Assembly: GCA_049999725.1 (NCBI GenBank)
Contig: JBNGIS010025418.1
Location: forward strand, 25,419-55,379
Length of the DNA: 29,961 bases
Source of the DNA: Haplomitrium mnioides
Taxonomy: Eukaryota > Marchantiophyta > Haplomitriopsida > Calobryales
Direction of reading: 5' to 3'
Shown here: positions 9,913-20,984 of the stretch, piece by piece
Layout: the number at the start of each line of letters is the position of its first letter
How positions within the stretch are numbered: the stretch's first letter is position 1
Translations under genes and position numbers: made by a program
Notes under the pieces: model-generated
What the model saw: the letters and a program-made list of their open reading frames with translations, nothing else
Databases searched by the model: none
Told to the model about the DNA's origin: nothing

Positions 9913-11345
9913 CCTGGAGAAGAAATTTGCATTGTGGTGCTTCTTTCTTGGTTTGATTCACACCTCGAAATTGAACTCCTGGAGGAGGAGCATCCACCTC
10001 GTAGTCCTCCTTGTCAGGTCAGGTTTGTTAACCATGTACTTAAGGGCGTTGTGATCTGTATGAAATATCACCTTGTAGTGGAGTAGATAGTGCCAAATTT
10101 CTTCAACGAGTATATGATTCCTAGGGCCTCCCGATCTGTTGTTGAATAGTTCTTCTCTACGGAAGATAGCAATCTACTAGCAAAGTAAATTGGATGGTCT
10201 TGGCCCTCCTCATCTAATTGGCTGAGTATTGCACCTATACAGAACCCTAACACATCAATCATGTCGTGAAACTCTTTTCCCCAAGTAGGCGGTATGAGTA
10301 TCGGTGCATTTGCAAGCCTTCTCTTTAGCTCATTAAAACTAGACAACCTTTCTGGTGTTGGCTCAAAGTTGCTGCCACCCCTGGTCATTCATGTGAGAGG
10401 TAGCGCTACTAGTGCAAATTGGGCAATGAATCTCTTGTAATACCCTACACAACCCAGGAAACCCTGCACTACCTTCAGATTAGTGGGGAAGGCTACTCTC
10501 ATCCAATTACTCACCTTTTCTTGGTCCACCTCGATTCCCTAACTGGATACTCGGTGGTCTAAGAGTATGCCATCCTTGACTTGGAAGAAGCATTTCCCAA
10601 AGTGCAACCCCAACCTTGTTTCTCGACAACACTAGAAGGTGAGCCTCACATCCTACTTGTGATCACACGCTCTCCCATACACCACAAAGTCATCTATGAA
10701 AATCTCCAAAAATTTCCTCAAGTAATCATGGAAAATATTCATCATCATCCTTTGAAAGGTCCCTGGCGCGTTACACAACCCAAATGGCATTCTTCTGAAG
10801 GCAAACACCCCCCACTCCATGGTGAATGCTGTTTTCAACTGGACCTCCTCCCTGATCCATATCTGATTGTACCCGAAATAATTGTCCATGAAATTGTAGA
10901 CTTCATGCCATGCCGCTAAGTCCAACACCCCATCTGTGAATGGTAGAGGGCAATGGTCCTTCTTAGTTGCCTCATTCAGCTTCCTGAAGTCTTGGCACAC
11001 CCTGATCTTTGGTTTGCCGTCTAGTCCAATTTTCTTGGGTACCACCACCATAGGGGAAACCCATTCGCTGTTCAAGACTGGGTAAATGAAGCCAGCCTCA
11101 AACAACTTGTCTATCTCCTCTTTCACCATTAAAGAGAATTTGGGATTCATGCGATATTGGCGTTGCCTTACCGATACAACCGTGGGTTCTAGGTCAATGC
11201 AATGCTCGCCCAACTCCCTCGGGACTCCCTTCAGATCTGTGTGGCTCCAAGCAAAAATGTCGCTGAAGTTTGTTAGGGTATGAATCAAGGCTTGCTTTGC
11301 AGATATTGGTAGGCCAAACCCTACTTGGTATTCCCTCGTGAACAA
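9913..11345 (-). pseudogene. Reverse transcriptase and RNase H of element 2
   Basis: The polymerase part of element 2. RT motifs are in order in minus sense: FIYPVLNSEWVSPMVVVPKK, IRVCQDFRKLNEATKKD, FAFRRMPFGLCNAPGTFQRM and the catalytic EIFIDDFVVYG (DD codons 10689-10694, intact). FLGCVGYYKRFI leads into RNase H with HPIYFASRLL, TTDREALGIIYSLKKF, HTDHNALKYMVNKPDL and MLLLQEFNFEV. The FIDDF box and RRMPFGLCNAP point to the Athila/Tat side of Ty3/gypsy. RT and the first part of RNase H share one frame, with stops between 10389 and 10652. A frameshift near 10075 follows SLKKF, and the next part returns to the integrase frame. It is decayed but much better kept than element 1. Confidence 0.9.
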
Positions 11346-11725
11346 TCACCTCTTGATGTTGCTTTATTCTTACAACCCCCATCTCATTCCTCAGGTGTGG
11401 GTCGTCCACAACTTCCAGAGTGGCCAGGCTTGACCCACCTTGCACCAAGGTCGGATTACGGATGGTTACCTTATTATCCTGACTGTTCCCTCCTTGTTGG
11501 GGAAAATGGTACAGCTCTTTGGGGTATGACTCCCCTTTTAGGTTGGGTCCAGTACTCCCACCAGTCACCCAATCTCCCATTGTCTCCTCCGCACCATATT
11601 TGGCTTCCATGGTCCTTGCTAGCTCAATCTGGTTGACCATCACCATGCCCCTTCCCAGCAGATCCTCCTCCGTAGCTTTGCCAACCACTTGAACCCAATA
11701 ATGGTACTCTAAATCCTCCGCTTCT
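11340..11725 (-). pseudogene. Pol segment upstream of RT, element 2
   Basis: The open frame reads GKATEEDLLGRGMVMVNQIE, AKYGAEETMGDWV, ELYHFPQ, KVTIRNPTLVQGG, LEVVDDPHLRNEMGVV and VHEGIP. A frameshift near 11340 joins it to the RT frame. It lies where the end of protease and the protease-RT linker should be. I see no Asp-Thr/Ser-Gly protease motif, so I cannot say that protease is present. In minus sense the frame begins right at the inner edge of the LTR copy (11726), with an in-frame TGA on the LTR side. That leaves no room for a primer binding site or gag. Confidence 0.65.
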
Positions 11726-14437
11726 TCTCACGCCCCTTCCTCCTTCCTTAACCTCCAATTGATGCTATTTCAGAGGAAAGAGGGGACAAAGAATAACCGG
11801 GCTCTTTAATGAGACGGCCCCAACACCTTCATTAGTGAATTCAGGTCTTAACAATCCTAAACTTCTCACCTTGCCTTTCCACCCTACTCTCAACCTACCC
11901 AAACACAAGACATACATGTCTTCCTCTCTACCACATACAGAGAAACCACAACTCAAATGATTTTGGGGTACATCCAACATTGTGCTTAATGTAAATCTTG
12001 ATTGCAGATATTCAATGTCACCTCCTATGAATAGGGGTGTATGCAATTATTACACAGGAATGGTCTCGCATCATTCTTCTACAGGCTGCATCATAACACC
12101 ACCAAGGCTAAACACTCCTCCAAATACTGAACTATCAACAAGGCCAGCTACTCCAACACCCAAACAAGCAAAGCTATCTGATTTATTCTCTCAACATAAT
12201 GGAAATTATAACTCAAACATGGAACTCCACTTTTTAGCTCTCCTAGATATGTGCAGAACTAGCTTCCTCTCTTACTAACTCTCCTAACATCACTCTGCAA
12301 ACACAACAACACTAGAAACAATATTCTCCCTACTACTCTATCCCCACTCACATACCCTGTCTAGATAGTTTTTTAACTTCCCTATCGAGAAGCCCTGAAT
12401 TTAATTCCTCATGTTAGGAAGAGGTCTTGTTTAACTTCCACCTTTGGAAGACAACCCTCTCAACTGTTGGATCACCCACTCCACCCGAGAATTGGCTGGA
12501 TCTTCCCCGTAGTGTGCAGGCACTAACGTGGCCACTCCTCTCCCTTCTCCACAAGATTTTAACACTAGCGGCACTTTCCTAATGCTTTTGGGACTGATCT
12601 CTTACACAAACTAAAGCTAAGATGACACCAGGACCCCCCCTTGGTTGCCCCTCACGAAATACAAACTGAAAGAATCCTCCTCTCCTCTAAGTATTGGTCC
12701 ACCTCCAAATGTTGGTCTGCCTTCAAATGTGAGTTCACTTGAGTAGTTTGAGCTTCTAGAGCCTCCTACTCAACGATTTCCAGCACCTCCTCAGTCCACC
12801 TTCACCCTGTGATAGCCTTCCCTCACGAGTACACCCACCTCACCAGAGGTCTCACCAGAATTCTCTCGTCCATATCCTGATGCTTTCTCTTCACAAAATT
12901 ATCCGTCTTTGTAACATCAAAGTGAGGTCCCCTATATCCCCCCGCACAAATTTCCTCCTACCTTTTGTTTTTTCCTGTCTTTGCGATTTGGATTGTTGCT
13001 GGTTTTGGATGTTGATCGGTGGAAGTTTGGCGTAGATCCGCAAATGTTTGGCGCAGACCGTAGAATGCAAACTCTATGGTTCAATTTAATTTTGCAAGGC
13101 GATGAATCTTGGCGCACATCTGATGTTAATTCCAAAGGCTTAGCTTAATTTTGTAAGGCAACAAAGCTCGGCGCAGATTTGATGTGAATTTCGAGGTTTG
13201 TTCCAAAGTTGACTGTCGATCCGAAGAGTTCTACGGGCTCCCTGGAAGCACCATGTTTCCATGAAGGTCCGCGGACACTCCGAAGAATCCTACGAGCTCC
13301 CTCGAAGCGCCACGTTTCCGCAAAGGTCCGAGATTCCTGCGGAACCTCTACAATTCCCGCAGAATCTCTAAGATCCTCGCTGATTCCCCAGATTCCCGTT
13401 GAGGGTGCCACGTAATCCATTGTGGCGCCGTCTGACGCCACCTCGCAAAGGGGTAGACGGACCGTCACGCTGACCACCCATTGACCCGCTGACTTTCCCA
13501 AGGCCTTCCGCAGCTGCCACATCATCCACAACGCCCTTGACCCTTTGAATAAGAACTACAAAAGACCTCCGTTTTTGCCCTCGTTGGATCAGTGATAGAT
13601 CCTCTTTTCGGCCCTGCTTCCTCCTCCGTCGGATCTACGCTAGATCATCTCTTCGGCATCCTTGGTTCTCCTATGGTCGGATCTATGATTTGTCATCCTT
13701 TTGGCTGATCCCTTCTTGATTCTTCTTGTCGAACCTTTGATAGATCATCATTTCAGCGCTGCTTGCTTCTCCTCGGACCGTTGATAAATCTCTGTTTCAG
13801 CACTCTTTCTTCCTATAACGGAGCTGCCCTATATCCTTGTTTCGGCAACCCTTGTTCTCCTTCCAACAGATCATTGTTAAGTGGTCTCTCCACTTAGGGA
13901 GGTCAATTAGATCCTCGTTAATTGGAATCCCCATATTGGAAGACATATCAGAACCCCTTTAAGTGGGCTCCCCTTGTTTCTCCTCTGGCCAGATCATCGA
14001 TTTATTGCCCTTTCGGTATCTTGTTCCCCTTCTGGTAAGACCGTCAATTTATCATTGTTTTGACACCTTTTGTCAAACCTTGATTTATTGCCCTTTCGGT
14101 ACCCTTATTCCTCCTCTAACGGATCATTGATAAGTGGATGTTTTGGCACCTTTTTTCCCCTTCTGGCCAAACCGTCTATAGGTCACTGTTTCGGTGCCTT
14201 GTTCTTTATGTGAAACATCATCTTATCTTCATTTTGGATTCCTCTTCTTCTCTACATCGGACTCTTCCTTCTCGATAATTCCCTTGATATAGGAACCCTT
14301 AGAGGCTCCTTCTCTTCACTAAGATGTGAATTAGCTCAATATAAGAACAATGAAGAAGTCTTCTTCCTAGTTAACTCGTTGACAAGCTTGCTGTAAGAAC
14401 ACCGCACGCCAAAGCTCCTTTAATTGACTCATGGAAA
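11726..14437 (-). mobile_element. Second, truncated LTR copy of element 2
   Basis: This is collinear with 4054-6766 over 2712 bp, shifted by 7672 then 7671 bases. It is in the same orientation as the 3' LTR, so it is best read as the 5' LTR of element 2 with its outer 1.6 kb missing. Its inner edge reads TCTCACGCCCC where the other copy reads TGTAACGCCCC, so the terminal TG is mutated. Homology ends in TGGAAA (14432-14437) and element 1 sequence follows. A 93-codon minus frame at 11765-12046 matches one at 4093-4374, but about ten residues differ, so it does not look selected. A separate insertion of the same family is the alternative. Confidence 0.7.
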
Positions 14438-14990
14438 TCGATTGGCTCTACTCTTGCTAAGTGGTCCGCCTCTAACAAAAAAATGTCGGTTGGAAATGCA
14501 TGTAGATAGCCTTGTACTGCATTATCTGAAAGCAATTGTAGATATTGCTCAACCATGAGCGCCACATGCCTCAAGAAGATTCTTTGGGTGATCTCACCTT
14601 CTCTACATACATATACTAATAGACTAGAATCTTTTCTTGTAGCACAACAGCTAGCCCTGTACTAATGTCACCAAACAATTCCAACAAAAAAACACCATCA
14701 ACAAGATACTACCATGAAATTGGCATAGTGTTTAGTGAAGAAAGATTTATAGGTCCAGGTGTGACAGAACCATCCAGTGCAAGATATGGCACAAATACAT
14801 CATACCAAACATTCTCAACCAATCTTGACGTTTGTAGCTACCACAACTTGCTTTTACTTTCACTAGCAGGAATCACCTCACTTGATGACAATTCATGCCT
14901 AACAAACTCTAGAGATGCCTCATCAATGGAAGGAATGTTGGTTGCATGTGGATTCCCTTCCAAAAAGTCATAAAATTTGGTGATCACTCT
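14438..14990 (-). pseudogene. Element 1 linker between protease and RT (unrecognised)
   Basis: This sits between the protease remnant and the broken edge of the second LTR copy. In minus sense it reads as protein-like stretches such as FYDFLEGNPHATNIP, SLEFVRHELSSSEV, then REGEITQRIFLRHVAL and QYLQLLSDNAVQGYLHAF. I recognise no named domain, but the position fits a protease-RT spacer of element 1. The frame runs on into the LTR by chance. The RT N-terminal motifs expected next (the VSP, DFR and SFLDG region) are in neither this segment nor the RT fragment ending at 4053, so about 600 bases of RT are missing. Confidence 0.45.
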
Positions 14991-15740
14991 ACAAAATGTT
15001 GACAAAACCATAGGTTGTGATAGTGAACCTTTAATTGGTCCACTGAATCAAATAGGCAACCTGCTCAATCATGCCTCTCCAGATTGCCATCCAAGTCGAT
15101 AGGACACTAACTCATATCCAAAAATCAATAGCAAACCTCATGGGATACAACACTGTACACCCTACTTGAACGTCCTATGACTCAACCTTGGTGAGTATAG
15201 CTCAAGCGCTCATGTGTGAGCTATATGTGTGATATTCATCTTGCACTCTATGCTTAATCTCTCCATGTGTGATGTGTTGTGAGGTTGAAGATCCTCCCAA
15301 TAAAGTCTGGATTGAGAAATGGTAGCTCTCCACATCTGTTGGCCTCAATGCCTATCTCTGCACTGCTTACTTCCTTAACATCAAAGGTTGCATACCAGTA
15401 TCCAACAACACTCTAGCTAGCATGTACACCACATTGGGTTTGAATCTAGTCCTTTCAAATGTCGGTCGAGCTAATAATTCCATCAATTGGACCACAACAA
15501 CATGCCATGTCTCACCTCAAGATGTACAGAGGCACATGTGTCTTCTGCTCTACTCATGGGTCTCACCTCCATACTGGAAGTAGCACCTTGAAGCTCGCCA
15601 CATAATCTAACTACCAACCTAAACAATTCAGCTCGTGTGACCTCTCTGGTCATCACATCCATAGCAAAAAATAGTGGCTTCTGTACTAAAAGATGTTTTC
15701 TCCTCCATTTTGGTTGATCTCTCCATATCATTGGATGCCT
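14991..15740 (-). pseudogene. Aspartic protease remnant of element 1
   Basis: In minus sense VYMLARVLLDTGMQPLML contains the DTG triad of retroviral-type aspartic proteases (codons 15394-15402), which cut the gag-pol polyprotein. Conserved-looking segments follow: SYHFSIQTLLGGSS, then VGCTVLYPMRFAIDFW near 15130. Stops (for example TAA soon after DTG) and frameshifts break it. The upstream part, 15483-15731, is an 82-codon frame I do not recognise. Its place between gag (16.2-17.5 kb) and the linker fits element 1 gene order. Confidence 0.6.
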
Positions 15741-16149
15741 ACATCGGATGAATGGAAGTAGTTTTCACCAAATCTATCAAATGATTGTGGAAGCTTGACC
15801 TGCCAGTGAGCATCCCCTTTTTGAGGATCCGACTCCACCATTGCTTCCTTAAGCTCAAGAGCCTTTCTTGTTGCTTTGATTATTGCTGCAAATGCATCAA
15901 CGTAGGTTATCTAACACATAAACCCCATGTCATCCAAACCTCCATGAGCTCTATAAAAGGAAGAGGCTTCAACTCTAGAATTGGGTCTCACATGTGATGT
16001 AGTCATGGTAGCTAATTGCTGCTCCAACTATGCGATCATAGCATCCTTTGGATCCACAGTAACAGCTAGAGCACCTACTCCAACTCTCTCAACTAGTGCT
16101 GCTCCACGGCTACGGCCACCTCTCCTGCCTCTACCTTGGTCACTTGTGC

Positions 16150-17511
16150 GAGCTCCTCCTCACTGCAACTTTGGGTGAAGTGAAAAACACTTATACTTGG
16201 TGTGACCCATAACTTTATAGTGATCACATTGTCGTTGGCTAGCTGCACCTACTTCTCCTAAAATGTGTTGCTCTTGGCTTTTTTGCCTATGAACATTGCC
16301 TTGTAAATGGTCTCCACCACAAGTCCAACAATCTAACTATTGGCCTGCATAAGAGTGCAACGCTTTCTGTCCACCTGACTGCTCGCCAACCTTTTGACCC
16401 TTTTGTGGTGTAGACTGTGATGTGGATGTGGCTAGAGACACAAATTTTTGGCATTTTCTTATGAAAACCAGCAGTGACTACTCTCTCATTCACCAAATTG
16501 AGCTTAATATGCTCTAATAGTGTGAAAACAATGGCTATAGTGGGATCAAAAGCCCTAAAAAAAGTGGTATCCCTCACTCTCCTCCTCAAATCTCTATTAA
16601 GAATAAGATGCCTGAATTGGACTGCGTGAGTCTCTATCACCTCTTTTGTGACATTCATAAGCCTTCTCATCTTTCTGTAGGCTTCTCCTAGACATTCTCT
16701 AGTCTTGCACTAGAACTCTTGAAAACTCTTTAGCTTGTCAGTCCTCACACTCTGGTAATTCTGTCTCAATAGCTCAAAAAACTCGACCACAAGGTTAAAC
16801 ACTAGAATGCCTCCACTCTCTACTGCTCTAACTAGAACATGTATACTAAAGACTCCTTCTACCTCTAAAGCACCAATGCTATGGCTAGTACTACTAGAAG
16901 ATGCAATATGAGTCACCAAGTAATGGGCACTCATCCTTCCACTATAGGTAATAGAGACGTAATTGGATGACCAATATTGTCTCTAGTTCTCAATCTTAGT
17001 CAAATGGGTTTGCCAAAATTCATGATAATCATCCATAGGCGGCCCTTCTAGGTGTTGGAACAAACCCTTCTATGTCATGAAAGGTGTAAAAAGAGCAGCA
17101 TTCTGCAGTATTTGTAAATCACACCATGTACCAAACTCATGGATGAAATCATTTAGATCAATAGTGCCTACTACACTAGAGAATCTTCTCGACCCTTTTG
17201 TGGCCCCATACATCTCATCCATATCCACCAAGAAAAGGGAATTTACTTGAGTGCTCAAAAGAGTTTCCTCCTCTTCATCCAATGTATGGTCATTTACCAT
17301 CTGCTCAATTGCTCCTATTATAGATCAAAATTGTATGCCACTGCGAGTGAATCCGTATTGCAACCTTCCACTCCCTAGCTCCATGTTGACCTTCACTCAG
17401 CTGAAGCTCCCACACAACTCTCATTCTGTGTTGTTGCCACTCAGCAACTTGCTCACAAGTTGGTTGATATGTGCAAATCGACACAAGTGACTCATCTTTC
17501 TTCTTGAACAT
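16150..17511 (-). pseudogene. Gag remnant of element 1, with zinc knuckles
   Basis: Gag forms the virus-like particle and packages element RNA. Three open segments (17300, 16934 and 16670 downwards) share one minus frame, with stops between them. They include LNDFIHEFGTWCDLQ, NAALFTPFMT, then KGLFQHLEGPPMDDYHEF after a TAG at 17070-17072 that fits a mutated Trp codon. A frameshift leads to two C-terminal zinc knuckles: CWTCGGDHLQ (final Cys lost), then CDHYKVMGHTKYKCFSLHP, where the second Cys is Tyr. The first segment (17305-17511, MFKKKDESL) is in another frame and may be the N-terminus. Assignment as gag rests mainly on the knuckles and position. Confidence 0.7.
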
Positions 17512-18783
17512 GGCTCACTTCCCTTTCCAATCCTAGTTGACTGGTCTTCTTCTCAACCTAGGAAAAAAATTGAAAACAAATTAAAATAGAACATTTTTGC
17601 CCTTCTCTTGAGCACCGTCGACCAAATTTTGGCTTCTTTCTTCGTGCTAGACTCAAGTTGTGCTATGCAATTATTGTCTATTTTTGCAAGAACATAGCAA
17701 TTTCTTAGATCTAGAACTCACTTAGATGCTCCAATAAGTGAATTCTCATATCTATTTTTGGTTTTCTACAAGTAAAGTTTTAGACTTTATTGCTTCACTT
17801 CACCAAAAAATCTAAGCTTCAAGATAGCTTGTGCCCACGGAGCATGCTAGTTGACTTTCCCACCCATGCATAGCTTAGCATAGGGTCTAGTTCAGCCTTG
17901 CTTGGATTTTTGAAATTCTGTAATTGCTTGAAAATTTTGTTTTTAATCTTGTTAGAGTTCAAGTTACCCCTATTTTGTGTTGCAAGCATACTTCGGACAT
18001 TGGGTTTCTTCTCAAACTCACTTGCAAATAGTATTGGCTCTTTGGGTCAGACCAAGGCTGTTTTGTAAGCCCAAAATAGAGTAACCCCCCCTCCATTATT
18101 CTGTCTTGGCTTCTTCTTAACAGATTGTATGAGAGTAGGATGCCCCATTGGCTGAACAAAACCCCACTTCTGGGGTCATGGCCAAATTCCAGCCTGCACC
18201 CAAATGTTGGATCAGATTTTTCTACCCTTCATTTTCAAACAGAGCCTCCTGCCTCTGCGATCAATCCAAGTCTTGTTCAAATATTCACTCTGCAGATTTC
18301 TGCCCTTGTCTGATTTCCCAAGCTTGCCCAAATTACAAAGCAGAGCATGAGCTTTGCATCAGATTGATCGACTTTGCCTCAATGAAGGTCATGTGACTCA
18401 GCAGCCCATAAAATTCTCACCACTAGTTAATAGAACCGACCCACTCCACAGCCCGATGATCTTCTACAACAGGAATCAACAATACATTGCTCTGCTCTTG
18501 TCCTACACTGGCTGGATCCCTCCTCCAAGCCAAGCACCAATTGAATGGCCAACTATTTGACAAAATCCTCCTCAAAGTGGTTCTCAAAGAATAATGAAGA
18601 GCTGCCCTTCTTAGTTCCCTAACACCCTGAAAATATAAGCCCTTCTTGCAAAGTCGTTTGTCAATCCTATAGGAGCTAAAAAACAGAGCATGAGCTTTGT
18701 ATTGGATCAATTGACCTTCAATTCAATGAACGTTCCACAATTCTGCCAACTACTCTACGAATCTTCACAATGAGCCAACTAGT
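17512..18783. other. Non-coding region upstream of element 1 gag
   Basis: No gene is visible. By position this should be the leader or 5' LTR of element 1, but it does not match the start of the putative 3' LTR at 1-2021, and I found no primer binding site. It contains an imperfect direct repeat around GAGCATGAGCTTTG (near 18345 and 18687) that continues with GATYRATYGACYTT and TCAATGAA. The few open frames overlap on both strands and look random. Confidence 0.5.
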
Positions 18784-18954
18784 GTAGCCTAAATTTGACT
18801 TTGATGAAGTAGCCAACAATCTTTTGCAATGATTTCTAATGTAGCCTAAATTTGACTTTGATGAAGTAGCCAACAATCTCTTGCAATGATTTCTAATGTA
18901 GCCTAAATTTGACTTTGACGAAGTAGCCAACAATCTCTTGCAATGATTTCTAAT
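18784..18954. repeat. Three-unit 57 bp tandem repeat
   Basis: Units are 18784-18840, 18841-18897 and 18898-18954, each exactly 57 bp, starting GTAGCCTAAATTTGACTTTG and ending GATTTCTAAT. Only two positions differ among them that I can see (CTTTTG versus CTCTTG, and GATG versus GACG). Because 57 is a multiple of three, the minus strand reads as three copies of a 19-residue unit (GYIRNHCKRLLATSSKSNL). No flanking similarity supports coding. Confidence 0.92.
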
Positions 18955-20984
18955 GCTGTGAATTTGGCCTGAGTACTTGTGCTCTGCTCGAACTCAAATG
19001 GTCCCAATTATGCTATCCAGACATGATGCCACACTTCATCCATCAGTCCTTGCAATGAATTCTTCAACCAAAATAATTCTGAAATTCTGTCTAGGAGATT
19101 TCTTGCCAATCTACTTTGCTCAACAGATTCCCCAAAGGATCTGTGCTCTAAATGCTCTCAATGAAATGACACCCCCTTGGTAAAACGTGCAAACGTCGCA
19201 TCTACCTTTACACAAAATCGCTACCTTGCACTGCGTTCTGCCCTTCCCGCAGAATCCTCACACAAAGAGGGCTCCAATGGTGTGCAAAGAGCCAATAGGT
19301 GCCAGAAATCTGCTCGAATCCTTCTCTCAAAATTCTGCTCAAAAATCTGCAATCTTCTGCTGCCCACAAAGAAGCTAGTCTCTCATATCGCAGCTCATCA
19401 ATAAATCTTGTGCTTGAAGTCAGGGTCTCCTTGATCAAATTACTACCCCATGCAAATGTGATCCCGCAGCAAAACAAATTTCTCCTTTGATGAAATCTAT
19501 TGCTCAACAAACCAACACCATACTGCTCTAATCCTGGCAAATTTCTCAGTAAATCTTACTACTCAAATAATATGCTTCAACATAAGAATCTAGCAGCAAA
19601 AACAAATGAAATGGAGGCCCAGAAATTTTGTCCACGCAAAAGTGCTCCTCCAGGTTAAACCATGTGCTCTTGCAAATCCTTTGAGGCAGAAATCAAAGAC
19701 ACTCTTCAAAAATCAATTCTCTTGCAGCTTGATGCCTATGCTCAAAAAGCTTCTCGACCCAACAAGGACAAGCCAGAAAAACCCTTTTCTTCAATGATGG
19801 TCGATTTTTTTCGACAAAGAAATGAGAGCTGGACTTTTTGACAGAACTCAGAGCAGCAAGTGAAAGCTAATAAACAATTCCTTGTGCCAATTCCTCAACG
19901 CAGAAATCTGTGCTCAACGAAGAACAAAGGCTGCGCAAAGAAGATCGCAGTCAGAGCAGCAAGGGCTGCTCTATGAATTCCTGTTCAAAACCGCAGCCGA
20001 CTTTATGAGATTTTGAGCAGTGGGATTGCTTTTCCGAATCCCTAAACTGTCTTGCAATTTTGCTCCCAATGGCTGCTCAACAAAACTCTTAACAATAGCA
20101 ATTTCTGCAGCAACTGCTCGACGAGAGAAACCCCTAAGAGGTCTTTCGACGAAATCTCAGCGATGAACACTTCGATGAACTTGGAGTAGCCAACACAAAA
20201 TCGCGAATCCCTACGAAGACCTCTTCCTCCCCTCCACAAACTCTGCAATTTTTGCTGCTCGCAACAATACTTCTGCAGATTTTTCTTCACGAACCAGCTA
20301 CGTGCAACTTCTCCAAAAGTCTTAAAGCTCAACAAAGTTGACAAAATTCTTGCTCGACAATTTCCTACTCGAGCAAACTCCTTGACAAAACTCTGCGTAG
20401 GCCAATCCCTAAAACAAAGACTTTCTGTTGTGATGATTTTTTGCTCTTCAAGAAACTTTGAGCAAGCAAAATATCAAGACAAAAATCACACTTTGTTTGC
20501 TTCAATCTTGTGTAGCATCGACTAAACAATGTTATGCTTTAGAAAATCTGTGCTCAAAGAAGCATACACCAGCTCTCTATTTTCCACACTACAATAGCTC
20601 TTCACAAAACAACCAGAAATTTTTGTAGATTCTTAAGTGACAATAGTCTTAGTCAAAATTTCTTCCACAACTTCTTTAGCACTTTAAGAACCGCACATGC
20701 TTTCAATTTCTTGATTAGATTTCTCAACTACAAGCCAAGATACCATAGATGCTCCATAGAGAAATCTCATATCTTTAAATGTGCTTTTCTCGAGTGATAT
20801 CTTCTCAAGAAATTTTGATTGATCGTTTTGACATCCAAACCATCGCACCTTTGCTCACAAGGAATCTACTCTTCTCCAAGAGTTGCAATACCTAAAGATA
20901 ACCTTTCGATGAGAATATATAGCCTTGTATACTTAAACAAAAAAGACAAAAAAAACTCAAAATACTTAAAAATAGAAACATACT
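18955..20984. other. Gene-free region with loose CTGCTC/AAATCTG repeats
   Basis: No gene or domain is visible. The sequence is full of variants of AAATCTGTGCTCAA-GAAG (for example near 19908 and 20548), CTGCTCAA and CTTCTGC, as in degenerate minisatellites inside long LTRs. A minus-sense GGCTATATATTCTC near 20925 could be a TATA. It may be LTR or leader sequence of element 1, or an unrelated insertion into element 3. Confidence 0.4.

Noticed and set aside
18718-18933. Minus-strand open frame with 19-residue repeats as a repeat protein
   Set aside because: It is explained by a 57 bp tandem duplication with no stop codon in one frame; no gene context or similarity supports it.
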